A DNA stretch of 11,268 nucleotides from a bacterium (GTDB lineage Bacteria > Bacteroidota > Bacteroidia > Bacteroidales > Bacteroidaceae), in the NCBI GenBank assembly GCA_004562975.1, contig SFQP01000025.1:1-11268 (forward strand), in the 5' to 3' direction. The translations under genes and the position numbers were made by a program. The number at the start of each line of letters is the position of its first letter. Position 1 is the stretch's first letter. Below, piece by piece: positions 5,472-11,268 of the stretch. The notes below the pieces were generated by a model. That model did no database searches, was not told where the DNA came from, and was given only the letters and a program-made list of their open reading frames with translations.

Positions 5472-7259
5472 TCAAAAGTGAAGGTGCATTTTGCGTTGCT
5501 CGTGGTAGAGAGCCATCACGCGGAGGAAATTCTTTCCCCACAGCTTTTCCAAATCCTGCTCCGTGAACCCTTCGTCCAGAAGCCGGCGTGTGAAGTTGGG
5601 CAGTTCCGATGCCGACGCCAAACCCGGCACACCGCCGTCGCCGTCGAAGTCTGTGCCGATGCCCACGTGGTCGATGCCCGCCACCTCCACCATGTGCAGC
5701 AAGTGGCGCACCGCGTCGTCGATGGTGGCCTGCCTTCCGTCGGCAGCATCGTGCAGAAATCCCTCGTAGAGCGTCACCTGCGCCACACCTCCCGCCGCTG
5801 CCAGTGCGCGAAGCTGGTCGTCGGTCAGGTTGCGCGGATGGTCGCACAGCGCGCGGCTTGAAGAGTGGGAGCAGACAATGGGCAGTTCGCTCACTTCCAA
5901 GGCTTGGTAAAAAGAAGTTTCGGCGGCATGACTCAGGTCCACCATCACGCCGCAGCGGTTCATTTCCCGGATAACCTCGCGCCCGAATGCCGACAAGCCG
6001 CCGTGCAACTGTTGCGAGCGGCGTGCCGAATCGCAAATCAGGTTGTCGCCGTTGTGGCACAAAGTGATGTAGACGATGCCCATCCGTGCGAAGCGTTCCA
6101 CCTGCTCCAGATTTCTGCCCAAGGCATAGCCGTTTTCAATGCCCCGCATCACCGAAAGCATCCCGTTGCGCTTGTGTTCGTAAAGCTGTTCCACGCTCTG
6201 CGCCAAGGCCACGCCGGGTGCGTCCGCCACGCGGCGTTCTATTTCGCCGAGTGTCTGCACCGCCTGTTCGTTGGCCGCCCGGTGACCTTCTTCCGTCAGC
6301 TCTCCTTGCGGCAGATAAGCCACCATGATCGTGGCATCAAGCCTTCCTTCGCGCATTTTGGGGAAGTCCACCAGCAGTTGCGGGTCGCGGTGCGTCAGGT
6401 CCACCCCTTTGCTGAAAAACATCGGTGTGTCGCAGTGCGAGTCGAGCGTGAGGATGTGGCGATGCGTAGCTCTGACACGCCGGAACGCGGCAGCCTGGCC
6501 GACGAAGTGCTCAAACAGCGGTTGCATACGGCGGTCGCCTTCCAGGATGAAGCATTCCGGATGCCACTGTACGCCCATGGCGGGCTTCTGCTCCGTACTC
6601 TCTATGGCCTCGATAACGCCGTCGGCCGAGCGAGCCGTCACCCGGAAGTGTGGTCCCGGGTCTGCCACTGCCTGGTGGTGGAAAGAGTTCACCGCAACGA
6701 CGTTTCCAAGCAGCCGGGCCACCAATGAGTCCGCCTCCGCCCTGACCGTGTGCGTGGCCTCCCAGCGCGGTGCGTCCTGCGAATGTTTCAGCAGTTGCCG
6801 CTCGGGATGTGCGGTAGCCATATCTTGCTCCACGCGGCCTCCCAAGGCAGCCGCCATCACTTGGATGCCCCGGCAAATGCCCAAGAGCGGTATCTGCCGG
6901 TCGAAAGCCAGGCGCGCCAGCACCAGTTCGCAGGCATCGCGCTCCGGATTGATGCCGCCGAGTGCCGACACCGGTTCCTCGTCCAGCCAGAGCGGGTTGA
7001 TGTCCGCTCCGCCCGAAAGCAGCACCCCGTCCACGCGGTCAAGCAGTTGCACCAGTTCCGTTCCCGGTTTGCGGCAGGGCGGCACCACCACCGGCAGTCC
7101 GCCCGCAGCCTCCACTGCCCGGAAATAGCCCGGCAGGAGTTGCAGCCGGTCGTCGGCAAAATTGCCCGTGATGGCGATGAGCGGCTTTTGTTCCTGCCAC
7201 CTGTGCAGGCTTTCCCTGCTGAGGCGGTCGAGTTCATCCGCTAAATGGAAAAGTGACAT
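5472..7259 (-). CDS. Fused gamma-glutamyl hydrolase-like (C26) / membrane-dipeptidase-like (M19) protein
   Basis: A 595-residue protein made of two complete enzymes. Residues about 25-255 are a class I glutamine-amidotransferase-like hydrolase resembling PuuD: nucleophile C129 in GICRGIQ, with H233 and E235 in GVQWHPE. Residues about 265-595 are an M19 (renal-type) dipeptidase: H275 and D277 in DSHCDTP, bridging E375 in RGIENG, H444 in VDLSH, H465 in CSHSSS, R476 in HPRN and D537 in GTDFDG, so the two-zinc site looks intact. There is no signal peptide, so it should be cytoplasmic. The likely chemistry is hydrolysis of a gamma-glutamyl amide and of a dipeptide, for example steps in breakdown of glutathione-like or gamma-glutamyl peptides; the substrate is inferred. 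The ATG at 7257-7259 is chosen because the upstream one (7335-7337) overlaps the DUF4491 gene and adds 26 polar residues. The gene lies 16 bp after DUF4491 in the lrp-led operon. Confidence 0.92.
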   Translation of the reverse strand: MSLFHLADELDRLSRESLHRWQEQKPLIAITGNFADDRLQLLPGYFRAVEAAGGLPVVVPPCRKPGTELVQLLDRVDGVLLSGGADINPLWLDEEPVSALGGINPERDACELVLARLAFDRQIPLLGICRGIQVMAAALGGRVEQDMATAHPERQLLKHSQDAPRWEATHTVRAEADSLVARLLGNVVAVNSFHHQAVADPGPHFRVTARSADGVIEAIESTEQKPAMGVQWHPECFILEGDRRMQPLFEHFVGQAAAFRRVRATHRHILTLDSHCDTPMFFSKGVDLTHRDPQLLVDFPKMREGRLDATIMVAYLPQGELTEEGHRAANEQAVQTLGEIERRVADAPGVALAQSVEQLYEHKRNGMLSVMRGIENGYALGRNLEQVERFARMGIVYITLCHNGDNLICDSARRSQQLHGGLSAFGREVIREMNRCGVMVDLSHAAETSFYQALEVSELPIVCSHSSSRALCDHPRNLTDDQLRALAAAGGVAQVTLYEGFLHDAADGRQATIDDAVRHLLHMVEVAGIDHVGIGTDFDGDGGVPGLASASELPNFTRRLLDEGFTEQDLEKLWGKNFLRVMALYHEQRKMHLHF

Positions 7260-7275
7260 GAGAAAAGGTTTTTGG

Positions 7276-7563
7276 TTACGATTGGTGTCCCGGTCCTTTG
7301 GGGAACCATCCTTTCCGCACCCGTTGGCGCTGTTCAAAAAGTTCCAGGATGGACCACAGACACGAAAAACCCGTTACGCCCAAGAGCGAAGCGGCGAATA
7401 CATTTTCTATGAAGAAGGCACCGACTATGGCGCCGATGCCTGCAAGCAGGAACACCCACCACGGGCGGGTGCCGAAGTAATACTCCGTTTTGATGACTAT
7501 GGGGTGGAAAATACCGATGACCGCAAAGGTGGCCAAACCGATAAGTGGCCCTGTGAAAAACAT
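7276..7563 (-). CDS. DUF4491 family small membrane protein
   Basis: A 95-residue protein with about three hydrophobic segments (roughly residues 2-20, 36-52 and 53-74) and a charged C-terminal tail LFEQRQRVRKGWFPKGP. The start GPLIGLATFAVIGIFHPIVIKTEYYFG, shown here only as a landmark by its motifs GxxTF, GIFHPIVIK and EYYFG, and the tail RVRKGWFPK are what I recall of DUF4491, a family found mainly in Bacteroidota with no known function. It lies between the Lrp-type regulator (25 bp upstream) and the C26-M19 fusion gene (16 bp downstream), all leftward, so the three are probably one transcript. The membrane location and context could fit an accessory role in amino-acid or peptide handling, but nothing in the sequence shows transport or catalysis. 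Confidence 0.8.
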   Translation of the reverse strand: MFFTGPLIGLATFAVIGIFHPIVIKTEYYFGTRPWWVFLLAGIGAIVGAFFIENVFAASLLGVTGFSCLWSILELFEQRQRVRKGWFPKGPGHQS

Positions 7564-7588
7564 AAGCGGATGATGGGGAAAGTCAGTT

Positions 7589-8062
7589 TTAGAAATCCAG
7601 GTTTTCGATGATGACGGGAACCGTCCGGCTGATGCTCTGTTCGAGCGAAATGAGCGTTTCGGTCGATATGACCCCTTTGATTTCCTGTATGCGGTTGTTT
7701 AGCAAGTCCATGAGATGCTCATTGTCGCGCGAATACAGCTTGATGAGCATGGTGTACGGGCCGGTGGTGAAGTGGCACTCTACGATTTCGGGAATTTTCT
7801 CCAGTTCCTCGGCCACGCCTTTGTACATTGAGCCGCGCTCCAGTTTGATGCCCACGTAGGTGCAAGTGCTGTAACCGATGCTTTTAGGACAGACGTTGTA
7901 GCCCGATCCGGTGATGATGCCGGCTTCGATGAGCCGTTGCACCCGCTGGTGGATGGCAGCCCGCGAAACACCACATTCGGCGGCCACATCTTTGAAGGGA
8001 ATACGCGCGTTGACCGAAATAATCTTCAGGATTTTCAAGTCAAGCTGGTCTACTTTTTCCAT
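7589..8062 (-). CDS. Lrp/AsnC family transcriptional regulator
   Basis: A 157-residue regulator of the feast/famine family. The N-terminal winged helix-turn-helix covers about residues 5-55 (LDLKILKIISVNARIPFKDV, then CGVSRAAIHQRVQRLIEAGII as the recognition region). The C-terminal RAM/AsnC ligand and oligomer domain covers about 65-145, with GPYTMLIKLYSRDNEHLMDL and a C-terminal SLEQSISRTVPV. Members sense amino acids and commonly repress their own gene. It is first in a leftward unit with DUF4491 and the C26-M19 fusion, and has a textbook promoter plus a palindrome in its leader. The length is normal for the family. Which amino acid it senses is not predictable. Confidence 0.95.
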   Translation of the reverse strand: MEKVDQLDLKILKIISVNARIPFKDVAAECGVSRAAIHQRVQRLIEAGIITGSGYNVCPKSIGYSTCTYVGIKLERGSMYKGVAEELEKIPEIVECHFTTGPYTMLIKLYSRDNEHLMDLLNNRIQEIKGVISTETLISLEQSISRTVPVIIENLDF

Positions 8063-8075
8063 AGTAAGGATAAAT

Positions 8076-8088
8076 TTACTTTAAGTAA
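8076..8088. promoter_or_regulatory. Palindrome TTACTTTAAGTAA in the lrp leader, candidate autoregulatory operator
   Basis: A perfect 6+6 inverted repeat around a central T lies 14 bp ahead of the lrp ATG and just downstream of the expected transcription start. Lrp/AsnC proteins usually bind AT-rich dyads near their own promoters, so autoregulation is a reasonable inference. Confidence 0.4.
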
Positions 8089-8100
8089 CAATTACGCAAG

Positions 8101-8131
8101 CAAAGGTACTGGTTTAAAACAATCTGACAAA
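8101..8131 (-). promoter_or_regulatory. Consensus promoter of the lrp-DUF4491-dipeptidase operon
   Basis: On the leftward strand TTTG (8128-8131), 19 bp, then TACCTTTG (8101-8108) match the Bacteroides -33/-7 consensus at every fixed base. The lrp ATG follows 38 bp downstream. Confidence 0.8.
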
Positions 8132-8217
8132 TTTTGCCGCGAAAAAAGAGCCTTTTCTTTGTTTACAGGCATAAAATACGTGAAATGTATTGGTGAAGTG
8201 TGGCAAAATATAACTTT

Positions 8218-8246
8218 TTCAACTTTCGATACTTCCGAAAGTTGAA
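8218..8246. terminator. Perfect 11-bp hairpin in the lrp-rmuC intergenic region
   Basis: TTCAACTTTCG (8218-8228) and CGAAAGTTGAA (8236-8246) pair perfectly around a 7-nt loop. It lies downstream of rmuC in the direction of transcription but is followed by A-rich rather than U-rich sequence on that strand, so the terminator call is tentative. It could instead be a regulatory or protein-binding structure upstream of the lrp promoter. Confidence 0.4.
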
Positions 8247-8372
8247 GGTTATGAGGTTATGGTTGAGGTTATGATAGATAAGGTTATGAGGTTATAAAGT
8301 TACTATTTGAATGGATTGTATTCAGGCGTTACAGTAGTCACTCTGACCTTATAACCTAAAATCTCATAACCT
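8246..8372. repeat. Five AGGTTATG octamers with two inverted copies (fold-back)
   Basis: Direct copies start at 8246, 8254, 8266, 8281 and 8289 (the last is AGGTTATA). Inverted copies are TATAACCT at 8350-8357 and CATAACCT at 8365-8372. Copies 8281-8296 can pair with both inverted copies, leaving a 7-nt bulge and a 53-nt loop. It lies in the 3' region of rmuC and may help end its transcript. The octamer resembles the AGGTAATG units at 1039-1062. The rest of the 343-bp gap holds the lrp promoter and operator. Confidence 0.65.
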
Positions 8373-8405
8373 TTTCACTTCCGAAAATTCAATGAGGCAG
8401 TCCGG

Positions 8406-9548
8406 TTATTCCTCCGCCTCGTCCGTCAGTTCCTCGGGCAGCGAGGCAGAAGGCGTAAGCCCCTTCTTTTTCCATCCCTCCAGCTGGCTCACGATGTTGC
8501 CCCGCCCCGTGGAAAGTTGGCGGAAGGCCTCGTCGTAGGTGCGCTGCAATTGGTTCAGGCCGTTGCCGATTTTGACGAAATTCTGGGCAAAGGTGCTGAA
8601 CTTCTTGTACAGCTTGTCCGCCGAGCGGTAAATCTCGTTCACCGAGCGGCTTTGCAATTCGCTCTGCCACAGGTTGTGCGCCAGCTGCAAGGCCATGAGC
8701 AGGTTGGTCGGGTTGATGAGGATGATACGGGCGGCATAGGCATCGGCCGGCAACTGCGGGTCAGCCTGTACCGCCGCCATATAAGCCGCCTCGCCCGGAA
8801 TGAACATCAGCACATAGCCTATGCTGTCGCGCACCGTCTTGTGGTAATCCTTGGCGGAGAGTTCCTTCACGTGTTGGCGCACGCTGCGCACGTGCTCCTT
8901 GAGCAGTCGTTCCTGCGCGGCGGCATCCGTGGCCGCCACATAGTCAGTAAATGCTTTGAGCGACACCTTAGAGTCGATGATGACCTGGCGGTTTTCGGGC
9001 AGATGCACCACCACGTCGGGAATAGCCGTGCTTCCCTTGCCGTCGGCCACGTGCTGTTGCAGCGTGTAGTCGCGTCCTTCGGTCAGTCCCGCCGCTCCGA
9101 GCAGGTTGGCCAGCACCGCCTCGCCCCAGTTGCCTTGCAGTTTGTTGTTGCCCTTCAACGCCTTCGCCAGGTTGTCCGCCTCCTGTCCCAGCGAGTTGGT
9201 CTGCGCCACCAGGTCCTTGATGTAACGGTCCAGCGAGGCATGGCCCGCCACAAACTGCGTGCGGAACTGCTCTATGTCGTGGCCCAGGGGTTTCAGCAAT
9301 GCCTCCAGGCTGTTGAGATGCTGCTGGCGTAGCTGGTCGCCCTGTGTGCGCATCATCTCCACCGATATCGCCTTGAATTCCGCCCGCAGTGCCGCCGCCT
9401 GCTTGCGCATGGCCTCTTCGCTGTGGGTGCGTTCGGCTTCCAGGAGTGCTTTCGCCTTGACCGTTTCGCGCTGGTGGCGCAGCAAAGCCAGGGCATAACC
9501 GGCAGCAAAGCCGGCCAAGATGCCAAGAATAATGAGAAATGTGTGCAT
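8406..9548 (-). CDS. rmuC: RmuC-family DNA recombination protein
   Basis: A 380-residue member of the RmuC family, linked in E. coli to limiting inversions at short inverted repeats and predicted to have a PD-(D/E)XK-like nuclease core. Residues 3-23 form one N-terminal membrane anchor. About 25-130 is a Gln/Glu/Ala-rich coiled coil. The conserved core begins with LQGNWGEAVLANLL (137-150) and GLTEGRDY, then IPDVVVHLP (176-184) and QVIIDSKVSLKAF (188-200), with D178, D192 and K194 as candidate active-site residues. The C terminus ends in a short acidic tail. Length is within the usual range of about 350-480. Its ATG is 4 bp from the stop of the AEC carrier gene, so the two are translationally close and co-transcribed, although no functional link is obvious. 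Confidence 0.93.
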   Translation of the reverse strand: MHTFLIILGILAGFAAGYALALLRHQRETVKAKALLEAERTHSEEAMRKQAAALRAEFKAISVEMMRTQGDQLRQQHLNSLEALLKPLGHDIEQFRTQFVAGHASLDRYIKDLVAQTNSLGQEADNLAKALKGNNKLQGNWGEAVLANLLGAAGLTEGRDYTLQQHVADGKGSTAIPDVVVHLPENRQVIIDSKVSLKAFTDYVAATDAAAQERLLKEHVRSVRQHVKELSAKDYHKTVRDSIGYVLMFIPGEAAYMAAVQADPQLPADAYAARIILINPTNLLMALQLAHNLWQSELQSRSVNEIYRSADKLYKKFSTFAQNFVKIGNGLNQLQRTYDEAFRQLSTGRGNIVSQLEGWKKKGLTPSASLPEELTDEAEE

Positions 9549-9552
9549 GAGC

Positions 9553-10479
9553 TTAGAACAATTGGGTGATATAAGCGATGAGCGGAATGGTGACCACGGA
9601 GAAGAGCGTGGAAAGGAAGAGTCCCTGCGTCATCACCCGTTCGTCCTTGCCATATTGCAGACACAGCATGATGCCGTTGGTGGCTATGGGCATGGCACTC
9701 AGCACCACGGCCACGTTGGCCACGAAATTTTCCACTCCCAGCAGGCGCAGCACCACGCCCACCACCAACGGCAACACGATGAGGCGGAGCAGGCTGATGG
9801 CGTAGGCAAAGCGGTTGCCCAACATGTCGCGCACGGGGATGTGGCTCAGGCTGGAGCCGATGATGAGCAGGGCGCAGGGCGTGGTGAGGTCGCCCAGGAG
9901 GTGGAACCACTGACCCACCGGCTCGGGCACGCTGATGCCCATCAGGGCGATGGACACTGCGATGAGCGAAGCCACCACACAGGGCGAGAAGACCAGCTTG
10001 GGCGAGAAAGCCGAACGGGCCTTGCCGCCGTTGATGAACGATACGCCGATGGTGAAGATGAGGAGGTTGAAGGGAATATTGAGTACGGAGGCGCAGAACA
10101 CCGCCTTGGGGCCGAACACGGCATCACACACGGGATAGCCTATGAAGCTGACATTGCCGAAGGCCAACATGAAGCGCGCCAGTCCCTGACGCGAACGGTT
10201 CACGTGCCATATTTGAGGGATGAGGCAGGCCAGTCCGATGAGGATGACGTAGTTCACCACAGCCACCAGACCCAGCGTGAGCAGTTCGGAGGGTTCAAAC
10301 ACTAAGTCCCGCCCCATCACCGAAGCCAGGATGAGTGCCGGCATCGACACGTTGAGGATAAACACCGAAAGTTTGCGGTCCAGTTCGCCCGCCCAAAGGT
10401 TTCGTTTGGCCGAGGCCAAACCTACCAGCACAATGCCGAATATCATCAGCATTTGCGTTACAATATGCAAAAAGTCCAT
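9553..10479 (-). CDS. AEC (auxin efflux carrier) family transporter
   Basis: A 308-residue inner-membrane protein with about ten hydrophobic helices in two five-helix halves. Family marks are NVSMPALIL in helix 2 (about residues 48-56), LAFGNVSFIGYPV in the first half, the broken-helix region TTPCALLIIGSSLS, and SAMPIATNGIMLC near the C terminus. Members carry organic anions such as malate, malonate or other small metabolites; the substrate is not predictable here. It starts behind two stacked promoter-like elements at 10502-10574 and is followed 4 bp later by rmuC. The plant-derived family name does not imply auxin transport. Confidence 0.92.
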   Translation of the reverse strand: MDFLHIVTQMLMIFGIVLVGLASAKRNLWAGELDRKLSVFILNVSMPALILASVMGRDLVFEPSELLTLGLVAVVNYVILIGLACLIPQIWHVNRSRQGLARFMLAFGNVSFIGYPVCDAVFGPKAVFCASVLNIPFNLLIFTIGVSFINGGKARSAFSPKLVFSPCVVASLIAVSIALMGISVPEPVGQWFHLLGDLTTPCALLIIGSSLSHIPVRDMLGNRFAYAISLLRLIVLPLVVGVVLRLLGVENFVANVAVVLSAMPIATNGIMLCLQYGKDERVMTQGLFLSTLFSVVTIPLIAYITQLF

Positions 10480-10501
10480 TTAGTTGTGAATTTTCGGGCT
10501 G

Positions 10502-10509
10502 CAAAGGTA
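10502..10509 (-). promoter_or_regulatory. Proximal -7 box TACCTTTG ahead of the AEC gene
   Basis: An exact TAnnTTTG match 22 bp upstream of the carrier ATG on the leftward strand. No TTTG lies at 19-21 bp upstream, so it is a -7 element without a clear -33 element. Confidence 0.45.
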
Positions 10510-10543
10510 GTTTTTTCTCAGCCGATTTGCCGCCTGTCTGGTG

Positions 10544-10574
10544 AAAAGGTACTGCAGGGTGGGTGCAGGGCAAA
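10544..10574 (-). promoter_or_regulatory. Distal promoter of the AEC-rmuC operon
   Basis: TTTG (10571-10574), 19 bp, then TACCTTTT (10544-10551) match the Bacteroides consensus with a single mismatch at the last base. The -33 element overlaps the U-rich tail of the upstream antiporter terminator. Confidence 0.5.
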
Positions 10575-10579
10575 GAAAA

Positions 10580-10629
10580 TGTAGCCATCGGAAAGAAGTT
10601 TCCGCAACTTCGTCATTCCGATGGCTACA
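10580..10629 (-). terminator. Terminator of the antiporter gene
   Basis: TGTAGCCATCGGAA (10580-10593) pairs perfectly with TTCCGATGGCTACA (10616-10629), with a nested GAAGTT/AACTTC hairpin (10595-10611) inside the loop. In the leftward direction the stem is followed by TTTTCTTTG, a U-rich tail. It lies 71 bp past the antiporter stop. Confidence 0.8.
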
Positions 10630-10700
10630 CACCATAATATATAGGAGAACTAAAGAAAACAGATAGAGGATGTCTGTGGCTCAAACGGGCCGTTGTACTT

Positions 10701-11268
10701 TTAGATGCCCAGCACGATGCGTTGCAGGTAGTAGCAGAGGATGCCGGCAAAGTAGCCCAGGAATGCAATCCAGGTGATGCGCTTCATGTACCAGCCAAAG
10801 GTGATTTTTTCCAAGCCCATCACTACCACGCCGGCGGCCGAGCCGATGATGAGCATGGAACCGCCCACGCCGGCACAGTAGGCCAGCAACTGCCAGAAGA
10901 TGCCGTCTTGCGCAAAGTCGCCTGCTGCGGCCATGGGGTACATGCCCATGCAGCCGGCCACGAGGGGCACGTTGTCGACAATGCTCGAAAGCACACCGAT
11001 GATGCCTGTCACCATGAAGTGGTTGCCGTTGAACCATTCGTTCAGCCCCAAGCCGAGCTGCGTCAGTACGCCTATCACTTCCAGACAGGCCACGGCCATG
11101 AGAATGCCCAGGAAAAAGAGGATGGTGCTCATGTCAATGCGCGAGAGCATATTGGTGACGCGCTTCTGTGTGCCGCCGTGGTCGCCGCCGTGGGCCAGGT
11201 GGCGGTAGAATATCTCCGTTACGGTCCACAGTACGCCGAGTACAAGCAGGATGCCGATGAACGGCGGC
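10701..11268 (-). CDS. nhaD: NhaD-type Na+/H+ antiporter (C-terminal 188 residues, cut by window edge)
   Basis: The C-terminal part of an inner-membrane sodium:proton antiporter of the ArsB/NhaD (ion transporter) superfamily. The readable part opens PPFIGILLVLGVLWTVTEIF, then a loop HGGDHGGTQKR, then several membrane helices. The signature SSIVDNVPLVAGCMGMYP carries an Asp-Asn pair in a helix break, as expected for the ion site. The helices GGSMLIIGSAAGVVVMG and WIAFLGYFAGILCYYL follow, and the protein ends at the TAA at 10701-10703. The frame is open to the right edge, so the N-terminal half, promoter and neighbours lie outside. A general ArsB-like anion or dicarboxylate carrier is the alternative, but the whole C-terminal half looks NhaD-like. 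Confidence 0.87.
   Translation of the reverse strand, partial: PPFIGILLVLGVLWTVTEIFYRHLAHGGDHGGTQKRVTNMLSRIDMSTILFFLGILMAVACLEVIGVLTQLGLGLNEWFNGNHFMVTGIIGVLSSIVDNVPLVAGCMGMYPMAAAGDFAQDGIFWQLLAYCAGVGGSMLIIGSAAGVVVMGLEKITFGWYMKRITWIAFLGYFAGILCYYLQRIVLGI

Noticed and set aside
5865..6728. 287-residue rightward ORF opposite the fusion hydrolase
   Set aside because: It is antisense to an intact two-domain enzyme with all catalytic residues; its composition is typical of a GC-rich antisense frame.
7260..7337. Longer start for the C26-M19 fusion (621 residues)
   Set aside because: It would overlap the DUF4491 gene and add a polar Asn/Asp/Lys-rich leader absent from C26 enzymes; the ATG at 7259 leaves a normal 16-bp gap.
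9520..10305. 261-residue rightward His/Glu/Gln-rich ORF opposite the AEC transporter
   Set aside because: The charged, low-complexity composition is the reverse complement of membrane-helix codons; no promoter or domain supports it.

Overview
The window looks like chromosomal DNA of a fairly GC-rich member of the Bacteroidales (Bacteroidota). The evidence is the gene set (DUF4491 protein, lipoprotein glutaminyl cyclase, RmuC, NhaD-type antiporter, AEC carrier), the lack of Shine-Dalgarno leaders, and several copies of the Bacteroides promoter pattern TTTG-N19..21-TAnnTTTG. I cannot name the genus. No phage, insertion sequence, CRISPR array, tRNA or rRNA is visible.

Layout. Positions 1-971 hold the start of uvrA, read leftward and cut by the window edge. 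Positions 972-2270 are about 1.3 kb with no credible gene and contain the most interesting material. From left to right this stretch has a uvrA -7 box, tandem AGGTAATG-type octamers, hairpins, nine degenerate 21-bp repeats with A-tracts two helical turns apart, and a near-consensus leftward promoter at the right end of the repeats. It ends with a dense cluster of DnaA-box-like 9-mers (about 1690-2146) beside an AT-rich tract. I read the right half as a candidate chromosomal origin of replication lying between divergent uvrA and trmH-like genes. Positions 2271-3673 carry a SpoU/TrmH-family RNA methyltransferase and a Cof-type HAD phosphatase, both rightward, ending at a strong hairpin.

Everything from 3819 to the right edge is leftward. 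In order of transcription (right to left) the genes are: the C-terminal part of an NhaD-type Na+/H+ antiporter with its own terminator; an AEC-family carrier and rmuC, 4 bp apart; an Lrp/AsnC regulator, a DUF4491 membrane protein and a fused class-I-glutaminase-like/M19 dipeptidase protein, tightly packed behind a consensus promoter; then a lipoprotein glutaminyl-peptide cyclotransferase and sufE.

How they may work together. The Lrp-led unit suggests amino-acid-responsive control of a two-domain enzyme that could open gamma-glutamyl bonds and then cleave the released dipeptide. The glutaminyl cyclase probably caps N-terminal Gln on exported proteins. UvrA and RmuC are DNA-maintenance proteins but sit in separate transcription units. 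The origin, the repeat RNA and the fusion's substrate are inferences from sequence only.
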